Numbered from the stretch's first letter, positions 35,404 through 45,380 are shown. The stretch is DNA of 64,000 nt from Vibrio profundi (GCF_005281835.1 NZ_RZIS01000005.1:1-64000); one strand, 5' to 3'. Program-made: numbers and translations. Notes: a model not told the origin generated them from the sequence alone.

Positions 35404-36699
35404 ATGTTTGAAGGAATAGGGTTGTTCTGGGGAGCGTTGCTGGATGCGTTAATCGGGCCTAATTTATTCGTACCAGGCGAGCCTTTCTTTATTGCGGCAG
35501 GATACCAACTACACAATGGGGTGTGGTTGGGAGTGGCTGCGGTATTGCTAGGCGGGTTATTGGGCGACCAACTAAGCTATCTGATCGGGTATAAAGTTGG
35601 CGCCAAAGCTCAAAGAAAATTGATGCACTATCAGCCGAAATCAAGAAGGGCGATAGCTCGTTGTCGATACTTAATGGCCAAAAAGGGCAATTACGTTATT
35701 GCGTTTGCACGTCTGTTAGGGCCTGTAGCTTGGGTTGTTCCGTTTATCGCGGGTACGAACAAAACACCTTGGGCTCGATTTAGTGTGCTTGCAAGTGTTG
35801 GGCTGATTATTGGCGGTAGTCAGTTTATCTTCTGGGGCTATTTATTGGCATATGGCGTTGAGCAAATTCCGTTGCTAAATGAAGCCCGTATTTTTGTTAT
35901 TGAACATCAGTACACGCTGATCAGCTTATTGGTCACAATCGTATTCGCTTATGTGGGCTACAAGCAAAAATGGCGTTTACTGGCTGTTAAAGTCGCATCA
36001 CTGTTTTTAGCGTTTCAATTGTGGACAAATTACGGACACTTCTTCTGGCTATCTGACGACTTCAAAAGCGGCGAATCGGTTGCAGCAGTAACGCCTAAAA
36101 AGCCAAGTATGCCTAATGAAAGCTACAAAGCGTATGCAGGGAAGTCCGCATTCTTTGACGCTCAAGCGATGAATGTAATGTATGTAGGTGACACCCCTTT
36201 AAACATGATGAAAAATCTTGGTTGGATAGAGAACCAAACATTTTCCAGAAATGAGATTGAGCTGAAAGATTATTTAAACTTGCTTAAAGATAAGACTCCG
36301 CCAGTCTCTGATTTATTTTGGCAGGAGCGCCCGCAAGACATGGCGTTTCAATTGCCGGGTAGCCTGATGAAGCGCAGTCATATTCGATGGTGGAAGTCTT
36401 CTTTAGTCCATGAATCTGGCCAGCCAGTGTGGATGGGGGCGATCAGTTATGACAATGGATTAAAAATCACCCCGTATTCCGGCATTATTACGGTACTTCA
36501 CAGTATTAACCCTGATGTCGATGAAGAGCGCGATAGGCTGGCTAAGAATATCGAACAAACGTTTCCCGAACTATCTGTGACTATGGAGCCTTTAACCTTA
36601 CCGGTGGCGCTAGACTCAGCTCATGATTATTACAGCGATGGTCGTGTGTTAGTCATTAACTCAGAAATCGACTTCTCACAAGAATTAGTCAATTTGTAA
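35404..36699 (+). CDS. DedA/VTT membrane protein with LssY C-terminal domain
   Basis: A 431-residue fusion. Residues 1-190 form a DedA (VTT) membrane domain: PGEPFFIAAGYQL re-entrant loop, GGLLGDQLSYLIGYKVG, and AFARLLGPVAWVVPFIAG with the conserved Arg-Gly-Pro. After a further helix (about 185-200), residues from about 250 form an LssY_C domain (FDAQAMNVMYVGDTPLNMMK, RSHIRWWKSS). DedA proteins move lipid carriers or phospholipids across the inner membrane. Coupled to the GT2 gene upstream and followed by a bidirectional terminator. Confidence 0.85.
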   Translation: MFEGIGLFWGALLDALIGPNLFVPGEPFFIAAGYQLHNGVWLGVAAVLLGGLLGDQLSYLIGYKVGAKAQRKLMHYQPKSRRAIARCRYLMAKKGNYVIAFARLLGPVAWVVPFIAGTNKTPWARFSVLASVGLIIGGSQFIFWGYLLAYGVEQIPLLNEARIFVIEHQYTLISLLVTIVFAYVGYKQKWRLLAVKVASLFLAFQLWTNYGHFFWLSDDFKSGESVAAVTPKKPSMPNESYKAYAGKSAFFDAQAMNVMYVGDTPLNMMKNLGWIENQTFSRNEIELKDYLNLLKDKTPPVSDLFWQERPQDMAFQLPGSLMKRSHIRWWKSSLVHESGQPVWMGAISYDNGLKITPYSGIITVLHSINPDVDEERDRLAKNIEQTFPELSVTMEPLTLPVALDSAHDYYSDGRVLVINSEIDFSQELVNL

Positions 36700-36730
36700 A
36701 AAATGGCAGCTCAATGAGCTGCCATTTTTG
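36697..36730. terminator. Bidirectional terminator
   Basis: AAAAATGGCAGCTCA, A, TGAGCTGCCATTTTT: nearly perfect stem with A-run and T-run, serving the DedA gene and the convergent sensor kinase gene. Confidence 0.9.
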
Positions 36731-36740
36731 ATTAGGGAGG

Positions 36741-38099
36741 TTACTGCTGAGAGACGTTCAGTGTAAGTGTTGCTTTTAAGCCTCCCATCGAGCTCTTCGA
36801 TAAAGTCAGCCCGCCGCGATAGCTGTGGGCCATTTCACTCACAATATTCAGTCCTAATCCTGTGCCTGGAGTGGTTTCGTCTAAACGGACTCCACGCTTC
36901 GTTACCTGAGACAGCTTTTCTTCTGGGATACCCGGCCCATCGTCTTCAATCGTGAGCGCGACATTCCCATTTTCAACAGACTCAGCATGAACACGAATAA
37001 TGCTGCCTGCCCATTTGTATCCGTTTTCTAATAAGTTACCCACCATTTCATCAAGGTCGGTTTGGTCGACAGCGACTTCTAGTTCTGAATCTAATTCGTT
37101 AATCAGAGTGATGTCATTGTGGGCATATACCTTGTCGAATGCCATCGATATTGCGTCTACTCGTTCACTTGGTGATGATTTTACCGAGAGAATATTCATC
37201 GAACCAGCCATACGTGCGCGGCCAAGATGATAATCAATTTGGCTTTGAATTTGATTGATTGGTTGCCTGAATTTGTCCGCATCTTGTAGTGGCAAAGCTT
37301 CGACTTCATTCTTAAGAACAGATAGCGGTGTTTTTAAAGCATGGGAAAGATTACCCGCGTGGTTTCTGGCACGTTCCAGCAGCTCCTGATAGTGGAACAA
37401 CAACGCGTTTAGGTCGGATACTAACGGAGACACTTCTTTTGGATAATTATCGCCCAGTGATTGTTGTTCACCTTTACGAAGTAAGGCTAACTCACGTTGC
37501 ATCCGGTTCAGAGGTAGTAATGACCAACTGACCTGAATTCCAATTAGTAGCAGAACACCGGCAAACAATAGGGAAAGAATCAGCCATATTTGGCCTGTAA
37601 TTTGGTTGAGTGTGGACTCTAGTGGGTCTTCATCCAAACCAATAGTAATCGTAACCGGATTTTTTAAATCAGGTAGATACACCGATTGGCTAATGTAAAT
37701 GAGCTTTTCGTTTTTGGCTCCGTAGATTTGAACTTTCAGCGGTTTTTTTTTCACCGTTAAGTTCTTGTCCCATAGCGAACGAGAGCGAAGCGTTTGCTCG
37801 CTAGTCATTGCGGTCCAATAAAGCCCACTATAAGGTTGATAAAACCTTGGATCAGACAAGCGACCCAGCATGACCAGCTCACCATTCTTATCAGTTTCGA
37901 TATTGGCGGTTAACTCGTCCATGGCCAAGCTAAGTTGTTGTTTTACATCGTCAACCAAATAGTCGTGTACCAGTTTCGGTATTCCAAGCCCTGCGGCCAA
38001 TATCATTGCACCAAGCCAAAAAGCCGCAGCGAGAAGCAAGCGGCTTTTAAGACTGATGTTCTTTAGATTCTTCTTAGAGAGGTGTACGTTTTTGGGCAC
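36741..38099 (-). CDS. Sensor histidine kinase
   Basis: A 452-residue inner-membrane kinase with two transmembrane helices (about residues 20-42 and 172-193) flanking a periplasmic sensor of about 130 residues, a HAMP-like linker, the H-box NHAGNLSHALKTPLSVLKNE (His about 249) and an ATPase domain with N-box LDEMVGNLLENGYKWA, G1 IEDDGPGIPEEKL and G2 TPGTGLGLNIVSEM. It resembles PhoQ-type and Vibrio CarS/VprB-type kinases that sense cations or envelope stress. Paired with the response regulator gene upstream in the same operon. Confidence 0.9.
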   Translation of the reverse strand: MPKNVHLSKKNLKNISLKSRLLLAAAFWLGAMILAAGLGIPKLVHDYLVDDVKQQLSLAMDELTANIETDKNGELVMLGRLSDPRFYQPYSGLYWTAMTSEQTLRSRSLWDKNLTVKKKPLKVQIYGAKNEKLIYISQSVYLPDLKNPVTITIGLDEDPLESTLNQITGQIWLILSLLFAGVLLLIGIQVSWSLLPLNRMQRELALLRKGEQQSLGDNYPKEVSPLVSDLNALLFHYQELLERARNHAGNLSHALKTPLSVLKNEVEALPLQDADKFRQPINQIQSQIDYHLGRARMAGSMNILSVKSSPSERVDAISMAFDKVYAHNDITLINELDSELEVAVDQTDLDEMVGNLLENGYKWAGSIIRVHAESVENGNVALTIEDDGPGIPEEKLSQVTKRGVRLDETTPGTGLGLNIVSEMAHSYRGGLTLSKSSMGGLKATLTLNVSQQ

Positions 38100-38161
38100 A
38101 ATAAACTCGCCTGTTAATCATCAATAAAAGAACAATACATTGAGAAAAGTACGCTGGGTAC

Positions 38162-38821
38162 TTACTCCGAATTAAGTTGGTAACCTAAACCACGAACGGT
38201 TTTAATCACTTTCGGCGCGATTTTCTTACGGATACGACCAATGAAAACTTCTACTGTATTCGAGTCGCGATCAAAGTCTTGCTTATATATGTGTTCAACT
38301 AGCTCAGTTCGCGAGATGACCTTGTCGGAATTATGCATAAAGTACGCGACAACTTTGTATTCCAGCGCGGTTAGGCTGACAGCTTGGCCTTGCCACAAGA
38401 CTTTCGAGCTACGAGTATCTAGGCTTAAGTCACCGATTTGTAGAATAGGAGAAGCGTTGCCCGATGCGCGTCTTAGTTGGGCACGGATGCGAGCAATTAA
38501 TTCCACCATTTCAAATGGTTTAGTTAGGTAATCATCGGCCCCTGCATTTAAGCCTTCTACGCGTTGAGTCAAGGTATCACGAGCGCTGAGAATAACGACT
38601 GGAGTATTAATGTTTTCGTCTCGGATCCCTTTTAAAACGGTCAGCCCATCAAGTTTAGGTAAGCCTAAATCCAGTACGATAGCATCCCATTCTTCAGATG
38701 TTGCGCGATATAGTGCATCGATACCATCTTGTGAGAGTTCAGGTACCCAGCCAGCAGATTCAAGTGTTTCGATAATTTGTTCGCCAAGACGAGGGTCGTC
38801 TTCCACTACAAGTATTTTCAT
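38162..38821 (-). CDS. OmpR-family response regulator
   Basis: A 219-residue regulator: receiver domain MKILVVEDDPRLGEQIIETL with phospho-acceptor Asp in AIVLDLGLPKLDG (Asp 51) and Lys in DDYLTKPFEMVEL, then an OmpR winged helix (LTALEYKVVAYFMHNSDKVI, SNTVEVFIGRIRKKI, TVRGLGYQL). By sequence it recalls Vibrio CarR/VprA, which controls lipid A modification and polymyxin resistance, but I leave the name open. The sensor kinase gene follows 62 bases downstream. Confidence 0.92.
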   Translation of the reverse strand: MKILVVEDDPRLGEQIIETLESAGWVPELSQDGIDALYRATSEEWDAIVLDLGLPKLDGLTVLKGIRDENINTPVVILSARDTLTQRVEGLNAGADDYLTKPFEMVELIARIRAQLRRASGNASPILQIGDLSLDTRSSKVLWQGQAVSLTALEYKVVAYFMHNSDKVISRTELVEHIYKQDFDRDSNTVEVFIGRIRKKIAPKVIKTVRGLGYQLNSE

Positions 38822-38883
38822 TTCATTACCACTGATAATTTTTGCTACTGATTATTATAGATTCTTAATTTTTTAGTTTGGCG

Positions 38884-39276
38884 TTACTTTTTAATCACGT
38901 CGTGAAGGTTACGGCCTTTAATCTCGATCATTTCGAGCGTGGTAGCGTTATATTCCACTTTGATGACGTTGTTATCGTGTACAAGCTTAAGCTCGTAAAT
39001 CCACTCATCATCGTCTTCTTCGAGTTCGACTTTGATCACTCGGCCATTTAGTTGAGCTTCAATAGCGGCATACAATTCAGAAAATGGTTGGATTAACCCA
39101 TCTTGAACCGCATCGAAGACTTCATCTTGGTCTTCATCAAATTCAATTCTAGTTCCTTCCCTGTGAACATCTTGTATAAGGTCGTGACCATTCGGATGAT
39201 CGTCTGCGAGTGCAATATTGGGTAAAACAAGAGCACACAGTAAGGTGAGTTTAGTTATGAAAGCTTTACTTAACAT
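38884..39276 (-). CDS. Exported PepSY-domain protein
   Basis: A 130-residue protein, start at 39276 (MLSKAFITKLTLLCALVLPN) behind AGGAA; the signal peptide is cut near ALA-DDH at about residue 23. The mature protein is very acidic (FDEDQDEVFDAVQ, LEEDDDEWIYELKL) and ends with the PepSY-like pattern IKVEYNATTLEMIEIKGR. PepSY proteins are often periplasmic partners of two-component systems. The gene reads into the response regulator gene after 60 bases, so a shared operon is likely. Confidence 0.82.
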   Translation of the reverse strand: MLSKAFITKLTLLCALVLPNIALADDHPNGHDLIQDVHREGTRIEFDEDQDEVFDAVQDGLIQPFSELYAAIEAQLNGRVIKVELEEDDDEWIYELKLVHDNNVIKVEYNATTLEMIEIKGRNLHDVIKK

Positions 39277-39349
39277 AGCTGTTCCTAGATTCGATAGATA
39301 TCGGACAGTATAAATGAGTGAATATGAATAGAAAGTGAACCCAATCGCC

Positions 39350-41092
39350 TTAACGATCTTGAAGCTCATCTTCAAAAATTTTGTCTCTCATTTTCCAAAA
39401 ACGTCCAGATTTACGTGCAATGACAAACTGAGGGGGGCGGAACCTGTGTTGATTAGCAACAACTTTGGTTGGCGACGCTTCTTCAAACGGTCTGTGTCTG
39501 TCTGCTAAATGTGGCCTAACAAACTGATCTTTAAAGGTTTGCTTTTGTTTCTTTGTTGTTAAAGACCAAAACTCATGCACTTGCGCTTGATTCTCGCCGC
39601 GATAAGTTACTTTCAATTGTGATTTACCTTTGTCATCTTTAAGTACATTCAAATCCATTTCTAAGCACTCGAAGACTAATGCGTCTTTAAGATTCAGCGC
39701 TTCTTTGAGCTTTTTATCTGGGTCGACAAGCGTTGCATCGCACTCGTGACAAATGCGTGCTGCAATATCGTTATCTGCACCGCATTCGTTGCAATACTTG
39801 GCTCGAAAGCGATACCCGCAATGTTCGCGCTCACCTGTATCTTCATCGGTAAAATAGCCTTGGCATCGACGACCGAAGTGTTCCAATAAAAATCCGTTAC
39901 TGTCTAGCTTTCCCCAAAAATTGTTATTAAAGCCGCACGCGGGGCAGGGGATGGTAATGATTTCGCTGTCCGAATCTGGTTTCGGATCACCGACTTCAGG
40001 TTGGTACAAGTCGTAGCTATTGCCCGCGTAATCAAGCACCAAGCACTCCGTTTTCCCTTCAGACAATCGTAAACCGCGCCCGACAATTTGCTGATATAAG
40101 CTAATGGATTCTGTTGGGCGTAAAATGGCTATCAAGTCTACGTGAGGTGCATCAAATCCGGTGGTCAAAACGGATACGTTGACTAAAAATTTGATTTTGC
40201 GTTGCTTGAAGTCGTTGATGATTTGGTCGCGCTCTAAAGTTGGCGTGTCACCAATAACAATTGACGCCTCTCCTGCTGGCAACAAACCAAGTATCTCTTG
40301 GGCGTGGCGAACGGTAGCTGCGAAGACCATAATACCTTGTTTATCTTGGGCTAAGTGGACAATCTGGTCGACAATTTGAGGGGTGGCGCGCTTCGATTGC
40401 TCGATCACCATATCGAGCTCTGCCTCTTTGTAACGACCTGTGTTTGCAGGCTTCAACTTCGAAAAGTCGTAGCTTAAGACTGGGGCGTCGATCATTCTTG
40501 CTGGTGTAAGGAAGCCTTCGTCGAGTAGGTAGCGAATCGGAAGCTCGAAGATACAATCGCGAAAGAATCTCGGTTCTTCTGAACGTACTTGTCCGCGAGT
40601 GTGGTATTGATAGATCCAGCCCATGCCTAATCGGTATGGGGTAGCCGTTAGCCCAAGTACTTTGATACCAGGGTTTATTTCTCGTAAATGGGAAATGACT
40701 TTCTGGTAGCTGCTGTTCTTTTCGTCTGGTACCCGGTGGCATTCATCAATGACAAGCAATGAAAACTGGTTGGCAAACAAATCCAAATTACGCACGACAG
40801 ATTGCACAGAAGCGAATACGACTTGTTGGTCGGTTTCTTTACGTCCTAATCCGGCCGAAAAAATTGAGCCTTTTAAATCGTAGCCTTCATACTTGGCGTG
40901 GTTTTGCTCGACCAGTTCTTTTACATGAGCAAGCACCAGTACGCGCCCTTTTGCAAGTCGCGCGAGTTCGGCGATGACTAAGCTTTTTCCGGCTCCCGTC
41001 GGCAGTACCAATACGGCGGGTGTTTGGTGCTTTCTGAAGTAGTGAATAACGGACTTTACAGAGTCTGCTTGGTAAGGACGAAGTGAGTACAT
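39350..41092 (-). CDS. radD: DEAD/DEAH helicase RadD
   Basis: Superfamily 2 helicase of 580 residues when started at MYSLRPYQADSVKSVIHYF (41092). Motif I is VLPTGAGKSLVIAE, motif II LLVIDECHRVP, motif III LGLTATPYRLG, and motif VI QIVGRGLRLSEG. The C-terminus has zinc-finger cysteines (CPACGF, CNECG, CHECD). It matches E. coli RadD (YejH), which acts in double-strand break and crosslink repair. It lies next to rsuA, divergently transcribed, and close to rplY, as in E. coli. Confidence 0.92.
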   Translation of the reverse strand: MYSLRPYQADSVKSVIHYFRKHQTPAVLVLPTGAGKSLVIAELARLAKGRVLVLAHVKELVEQNHAKYEGYDLKGSIFSAGLGRKETDQQVVFASVQSVVRNLDLFANQFSLLVIDECHRVPDEKNSSYQKVISHLREINPGIKVLGLTATPYRLGMGWIYQYHTRGQVRSEEPRFFRDCIFELPIRYLLDEGFLTPARMIDAPVLSYDFSKLKPANTGRYKEAELDMVIEQSKRATPQIVDQIVHLAQDKQGIMVFAATVRHAQEILGLLPAGEASIVIGDTPTLERDQIINDFKQRKIKFLVNVSVLTTGFDAPHVDLIAILRPTESISLYQQIVGRGLRLSEGKTECLVLDYAGNSYDLYQPEVGDPKPDSDSEIITIPCPACGFNNNFWGKLDSNGFLLEHFGRRCQGYFTDEDTGEREHCGYRFRAKYCNECGADNDIAARICHECDATLVDPDKKLKEALNLKDALVFECLEMDLNVLKDDKGKSQLKVTYRGENQAQVHEFWSLTTKKQKQTFKDQFVRPHLADRHRPFEEASPTKVVANQHRFRPPQFVIARKSGRFWKMRDKIFEDELQDR

Positions 41093-41201
41093 ACAGTATC
41101 TTGTGTCATTGAAGGAGAAGCACGCAATAAATAGTGTGAAATAGCTCAACTAATTGTGCAAAGGTGACTATAATACCTGACTTAAATCAGATGAGGTATT
41201 C

Positions 41202-41897
41202 ATGCGTTTAGATAAATTTTTGTGTGATGCACTTGGTGCAACACGTAAAGAAGCCACTCAAATATTAAAAACTAAAACGGTTACGGTTAACGACGTAATG
41301 GTGAAAAGCGGAGCAACGAAAATCACAGAAGATTGCGTTGTTGAATGGCAGGGAAATGAACTACGTGTTCAAGGGCCTCGTTATATCATGTTATACAAAC
41401 CGGAAGGCTTTGTGTGTTCGCATGAAGATAGCTCAAACCAAACCGCATTTGATTTGCTAGACGAAATCAAGATGGACAAACTGCACTTTGCTGGTCGTCT
41501 TGATGTGGACACGACGGGCTTAGTTTTAATTACAGACGATGGCCAATGGTCACACCGTATTACTTCGCCAAAGCACAAGTGTCAAAAGACTTACCGCGTT
41601 TGGTTGGTTGAACCTGTTGAAGATGACTATGTCGAGAAATTCAAAGAAGGGATCCAGCTGAAGAGCGAAACTGGCCTAACGTTGCCTGCTCACTTAGAAG
41701 TACGTGCTGAAAAAGAAGTACTGCTGACCATTCACGAAGGTAAATACCACCAAGTGAAGCGCATGTTTGCGGCGCTAGGTAACAAAGTAGAAGCGTTACA
41801 CCGTGAAAAGATTGGTGACATCGAAATGGATGAATCTTTGGAGCTCGGTGAATATCGTTATCTAACGCAAGAAGAAATCGATTCTATCTGGAAGTAA
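41202..41897 (+). CDS. rsuA: 16S rRNA pseudouridine(516) synthase
   Basis: A 231-residue pseudouridine synthase. An N-terminal S4 domain (MRLDKFLCDALGATRKEATQ) is followed by the catalytic domain with the signature FAGRLDVDTTGLVLITDDGQ (catalytic Asp in RLDVDT) and KTYRVWLVEPV, HEGKYHQVKRMFAALGN. The order radD, rsuA, bcr supports RsuA rather than RluE or RluB. Acts on U516 of 16S rRNA in the small subunit. Confidence 0.92.
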   Translation: MRLDKFLCDALGATRKEATQILKTKTVTVNDVMVKSGATKITEDCVVEWQGNELRVQGPRYIMLYKPEGFVCSHEDSSNQTAFDLLDEIKMDKLHFAGRLDVDTTGLVLITDDGQWSHRITSPKHKCQKTYRVWLVEPVEDDYVEKFKEGIQLKSETGLTLPAHLEVRAEKEVLLTIHEGKYHQVKRMFAALGNKVEALHREKIGDIEMDESLELGEYRYLTQEEIDSIWK

Positions 41898-42027
41898 TCA
41901 CTTCCAACTCTGTATAGCCGACCAAGGATAGCGTCGGCTGAATTCTTTGACTGGTACTAGGAAAGTCTCAGCCATTGTTTCTGTTTGTTGCTTTTATCAG
42001 GCAGCAACATGACTAGTTCGGAGAATT

Positions 42028-43233
42028 ATGAACACCACTACGACTCAACGTGTTGAAGCCCCCCAGTTGGGGTTATTGCTATTTTTGATATTGGGTGCCA
42101 TTGGTGCTCTAACACCTTTAGCCATCGATATGTATTTACCTGCGATGCCAACGATCGCCAAAGATCTTGGTGTGACCGCAGGTGAAGTTCAAATTACGCT
42201 TACCGCTTATACCATGGGCTTTGCTTTAGGCCAGTTGCTGCATGGCCCGCTGGCCGATAGTTTTGGTCGTAGGCCCGTCTTGTTAATAGGTGTGTTTCTG
42301 TTTTCGGTAGCGGCAGTGGTAAGTGCTACGACCGACGGCATTCAAGCGTTAACTTACGTGCGTACCGCGCAGGGCTTTGCAGGTGCAGCGGCAGCCGTGG
42401 TTATTCAAGCTTTAGTGCGCGATATGTTCGATCGTGAAGATTTCGCTCGCACCATGTCGTTTGTGACCTTGGTGATGACAGTCGCGCCACTAGTAGCGCC
42501 GATGATTGGTGGTTATTTAGCGCTATGGTTTGGTTGGCGTTCGATCTTTTGGGTGTTGGCTATTTTTGGGGTACTCGTGATCGCAGCGGTTCTATGGAAA
42601 ATCCCAGAAACGCTACCAGTTGAAAACCGACAACCATTAAGATTAAGAACCACATTACGAAACTATTTAAGACTATGTAAGAACCCCGTCGTAATGGGTT
42701 TGATATTCTCCGGGGCGTTTTCGTTTGCGGGCATGTTTGCATTTTTAACCGCAGGCGCATTTGTTTACATCGATATTTACGGTGTTAGGCCGGATCTATT
42801 TGGCTACCTATTTGGTTTGAACATCGTAGCCATGATCATCATGACCAGTATTAATGGTAGGTTGGTTAAGAAAGTTGGCTCGCACACTATGCTTAGGTTT
42901 GGACTAGCGGTTCAGCTATTAGCCGGCGTGGGGCTGTTCTTCGGTTGGTTGGCGGATGTTGGACTATGGGGAATCGTACCATTTGTGATGCTGTTTATCG
43001 GAACACTCTCCACAATTGGCAGTAACTCTATGGGTTTATTATTAAGTGGCTATCCGAACATGGCTGGCACTGCATCATCACTGGCTGGAACCCTAAGGTT
43101 TGGTACTGGTTCAGTGGTCGGGCTTATTGTTGCTATGTTACCAAGTGATACAGCGTGGCCTATGATTGTTGTTATGACGATATGCTCAGTGCTATCGGCA
43201 TTATTATATTGGACATTAGGAAAGAAGGCATAA
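42028..43233 (+). CDS. bcr: Bcr/CflA family multidrug efflux MFS transporter
   Basis: A 401-residue, 12-helix major facilitator protein. Family marks: GALTPLAIDMYLPAMPTIA at the first helix, motif A GPLADSFGRRPVLLIG, and RTAQGFAGAAAAVVIQALVR (drug/H+ antiporter motif region). E. coli Bcr exports bicyclomycin, sulfonamides and dipeptides. The gene follows rsuA as in E. coli, and its stop overlaps the next start by one base. Confidence 0.9.
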   Translation: MNTTTTQRVEAPQLGLLLFLILGAIGALTPLAIDMYLPAMPTIAKDLGVTAGEVQITLTAYTMGFALGQLLHGPLADSFGRRPVLLIGVFLFSVAAVVSATTDGIQALTYVRTAQGFAGAAAAVVIQALVRDMFDREDFARTMSFVTLVMTVAPLVAPMIGGYLALWFGWRSIFWVLAIFGVLVIAAVLWKIPETLPVENRQPLRLRTTLRNYLRLCKNPVVMGLIFSGAFSFAGMFAFLTAGAFVYIDIYGVRPDLFGYLFGLNIVAMIIMTSINGRLVKKVGSHTMLRFGLAVQLLAGVGLFFGWLADVGLWGIVPFVMLFIGTLSTIGSNSMGLLLSGYPNMAGTASSLAGTLRFGTGSVVGLIVAMLPSDTAWPMIVVMTICSVLSALLYWTLGKKA

Positions 43234-43895
43234 TGTCAAACTACTACATTGAAATTCAGAAGCTGGTTAACACGGCTTTAGAAGAAATTACTGCATTGCA
43301 CAAAACGAGAAAAGTGGTGGATGCGCCAGTTAGTAACAACCATTACTTAGTTCGTTGGGTAACAAAAGCGCTGAAATCTCAAGCGTACGACCGCAGTGTG
43401 GTCGCGGATTTGACTCGCTGGCAAAAGCAGGGGCGATCTAAAGGCAACAAAGCCGATTTGATGTTTACCTTCAAGCGTATTTCAGCCTTTTACGGAAAGT
43501 TCTTCCCACAAGGCGAAACGCCAAGAGAGCTAAAAGACAGCGATGTAGAAGCTTTCATGGAAGTGATGTACCAGAAAGGCTGGAGCGTATCGAGCGAAGA
43601 CGAGCTAACCACTGGCGGAAAAATTCAATTTTTCACAGATGGTGACCATTCGTTTGCGTTATGCGCTAAGCAATGTGATGACTCATTCGAAGGTGAATTG
43701 ATGACTCAGCCGATGAACTGGTTTGTGCGCGGAAATCACGCCGAGTTTGTCGAAGCTGCAATGGAAGCGGGTTTTATGCTTCATAAAGTAACGGATTACA
43801 AATCGGCGGTGAAGTATCACGGTGAGTACATTGTGTATCCGAGTAACCAAGGTAATCAGCTCGCTGAGATCCCGATTAGTTTTATCGCTGATTAG
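43233..43895 (+). CDS. DUF2913 family protein
   Basis: A 220-residue cytoplasmic protein starting MSNYYIEIQKLVNTALEEIT at 43233, overlapping the bcr stop (TAATG) and preceded by AGGAAAG. It matches the DUF2913 family found in vibrios and enterics (HYLVRWVTKALKSQAYDRSV, WQKQGRSKGNKADLMFTFKR, SFALCAKQCDDSF). No catalytic motif is clear and the function is unknown. Co-transcription with bcr is likely because of the overlap. Confidence 0.8.
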   Translation: MSNYYIEIQKLVNTALEEITALHKTRKVVDAPVSNNHYLVRWVTKALKSQAYDRSVVADLTRWQKQGRSKGNKADLMFTFKRISAFYGKFFPQGETPRELKDSDVEAFMEVMYQKGWSVSSEDELTTGGKIQFFTDGDHSFALCAKQCDDSFEGELMTQPMNWFVRGNHAEFVEAAMEAGFMLHKVTDYKSAVKYHGEYIVYPSNQGNQLAEIPISFIAD

Positions 43896-43907
43896 TCGCT
43901 TTTCGAA

Positions 43908-43959
43908 AAAACGGTCAGTAGTGAGTATCCCATTTTACTCATGGCTGTCCGTTTTTTTA
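43908..43959. terminator. Bidirectional terminator
   Basis: AAAAAACGG ... GTGAGTA, loop, TACTCA ... CCGTTTTTTT: a long interrupted stem with A-run and T-run between two convergent genes; it overlaps the 3' end of the minus-strand gene. Confidence 0.75.
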
Positions 43960-45380
43960 TTCGCTGCTTCTTTGGTGATGGCTTTCACCATCCCCTTAAA
44001 TATAAAGAGGTGAGCTGGCATCATGGCGAACCAATACAGCAATCCAAGAAATCCTTTTGGGTGCCACCAAGCGGTGACATTTAGTTCTCTAGTGTCGCCA
44101 TGATCGGTTATCGTAAATTCCAGTCGGCCTAATCCCGGCCCTTTCATCCCAAACAATAGCGAGAGAAAGTTTGGTTTCTCGCAGCGAATGACTTTCCAAG
44201 AATCAATAAAATCACCAACAGCCAATTCATTGCCTTGCGGACGACGTCTGGTTGGAAAGCCGCCTCCAAAGAATAGGTCGAGCCATTCTCTCGTACGCCA
44301 CAACGCATTAGCAAAGAAATATCCTTTTTGTGGGCTACCAATTTGTTGGACTACTTGCCAAAGCTGTTCGGCTGAAGCGTGACTTGTGATACTCGCCCCT
44401 GTTTTTTTCGGATAATAGCCGAAACCGGCTTGCCAGCGTTTGAACGCGGCTTTATCAAATCCCCAGATGTTACTTTTTACGAAGTTCCCTTCTGTTTCGA
44501 TGGTTGAGCGAACCATTTGTTCGTAACTGACTAACGGCTGTGGGTAACGTTTTTGGATGAGCTGCGATTGAGCAACGAAGTCGTGTTGCAAGCCAGCGAG
44601 TAAAGCACGCCCAATACTGGATGGTACGGATGTGACCACGCCTAACCAATATGATGCCATCTTAGGCGTTAATAGTGATGTTGCCCATAATCGAAGCGGG
44701 CGGTTGGCGATGGTGGCGATAAATTCAAATTGTTGGCGATAACTTATAATTTCTGGGCCGCCAACTTCGTAGATGCGATTTTCGTCGGGCGTTTCTTTTG
44801 CGATCGATATGAGGTAGTGGTTTAAGTTTTCTAGCGCAATTGGGTTGGCTTTGGAATCTACCCATTTCGGCGCAATCATAATGGGTAGGTTATAAACGAA
44901 ATCTCTCATGATTTCGAAGGCAGCAGAGCCGGGACCAATGATGACACCTGCACGCAGCTCGGTGATTGGAACAGGGCTAGAACGTAGAATATCGCCTGTT
45001 TTTCGCCTTGCTTCTAAATGTTCAGAGTAGCCAGTTTGAGGCTGAAGCGAGCTGAGGTAAATAACGTGTTGATTCTTTGGAGTGAGAGCTGAGACAAAGT
45101 TGGTCGCGAGGCTGATTTCGTAATCGATAAAATCATGTCCATGCGCCATCCCGTGTACCAAGAAAAAGATCAAATCAAAATCGGGCAGTAATGCTTTTGT
45201 GGCTTCAGCATCTGCTAAATCTAAATAGGTTAACTGCAAATTTGGATGAGTGGACGTACGTGCTTTTAGGTAGTCGATATGGCGAGCGGCAGCGGTTACT
45301 TGGTAACCTTGCTCGAGTAATAATGGGAGTAGCTGGGAACCCACATAGCCAGATGCACCTAAAACCAATACTTTTTTCAT
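43935..45380 (-). CDS. NAD(P)-binding SDR fused to a DUF2867 domain
   Basis: A 481-residue two-domain protein. The N-terminal Rossmann domain begins MKKVLVLGASGYVGSQLLPL (GxxGxxG) and has an atypical extended-SDR body with VIYLSSLQPQTGYSEHLEAR and LRAGVIIGPGS. From about residue 330 a DUF2867 (START-like) domain follows: WRTREWLDLFFGGGFPTRRR, FIDSWKVIRCEKPNFL, LNVTAWWHPKGFLGLLYWF, ending in a hydrophobic tail that may touch the membrane. Widespread in gammaproteobacteria; substrate unknown. Confidence 0.85.
   Translation of the reverse strand: MKKVLVLGASGYVGSQLLPLLLEQGYQVTAAARHIDYLKARTSTHPNLQLTYLDLADAEATKALLPDFDLIFFLVHGMAHGHDFIDYEISLATNFVSALTPKNQHVIYLSSLQPQTGYSEHLEARRKTGDILRSSPVPITELRAGVIIGPGSAAFEIMRDFVYNLPIMIAPKWVDSKANPIALENLNHYLISIAKETPDENRIYEVGGPEIISYRQQFEFIATIANRPLRLWATSLLTPKMASYWLGVVTSVPSSIGRALLAGLQHDFVAQSQLIQKRYPQPLVSYEQMVRSTIETEGNFVKSNIWGFDKAAFKRWQAGFGYYPKKTGASITSHASAEQLWQVVQQIGSPQKGYFFANALWRTREWLDLFFGGGFPTRRRPQGNELAVGDFIDSWKVIRCEKPNFLSLLFGMKGPGLGRLEFTITDHGDTRELNVTAWWHPKGFLGLLYWFAMMPAHLFIFKGMVKAITKEAANKKTDSHE

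Noticed and set aside
40341..40742. 133-residue minus-strand frame
   Set aside because: Lies fully inside radD in another frame, without family resemblance.
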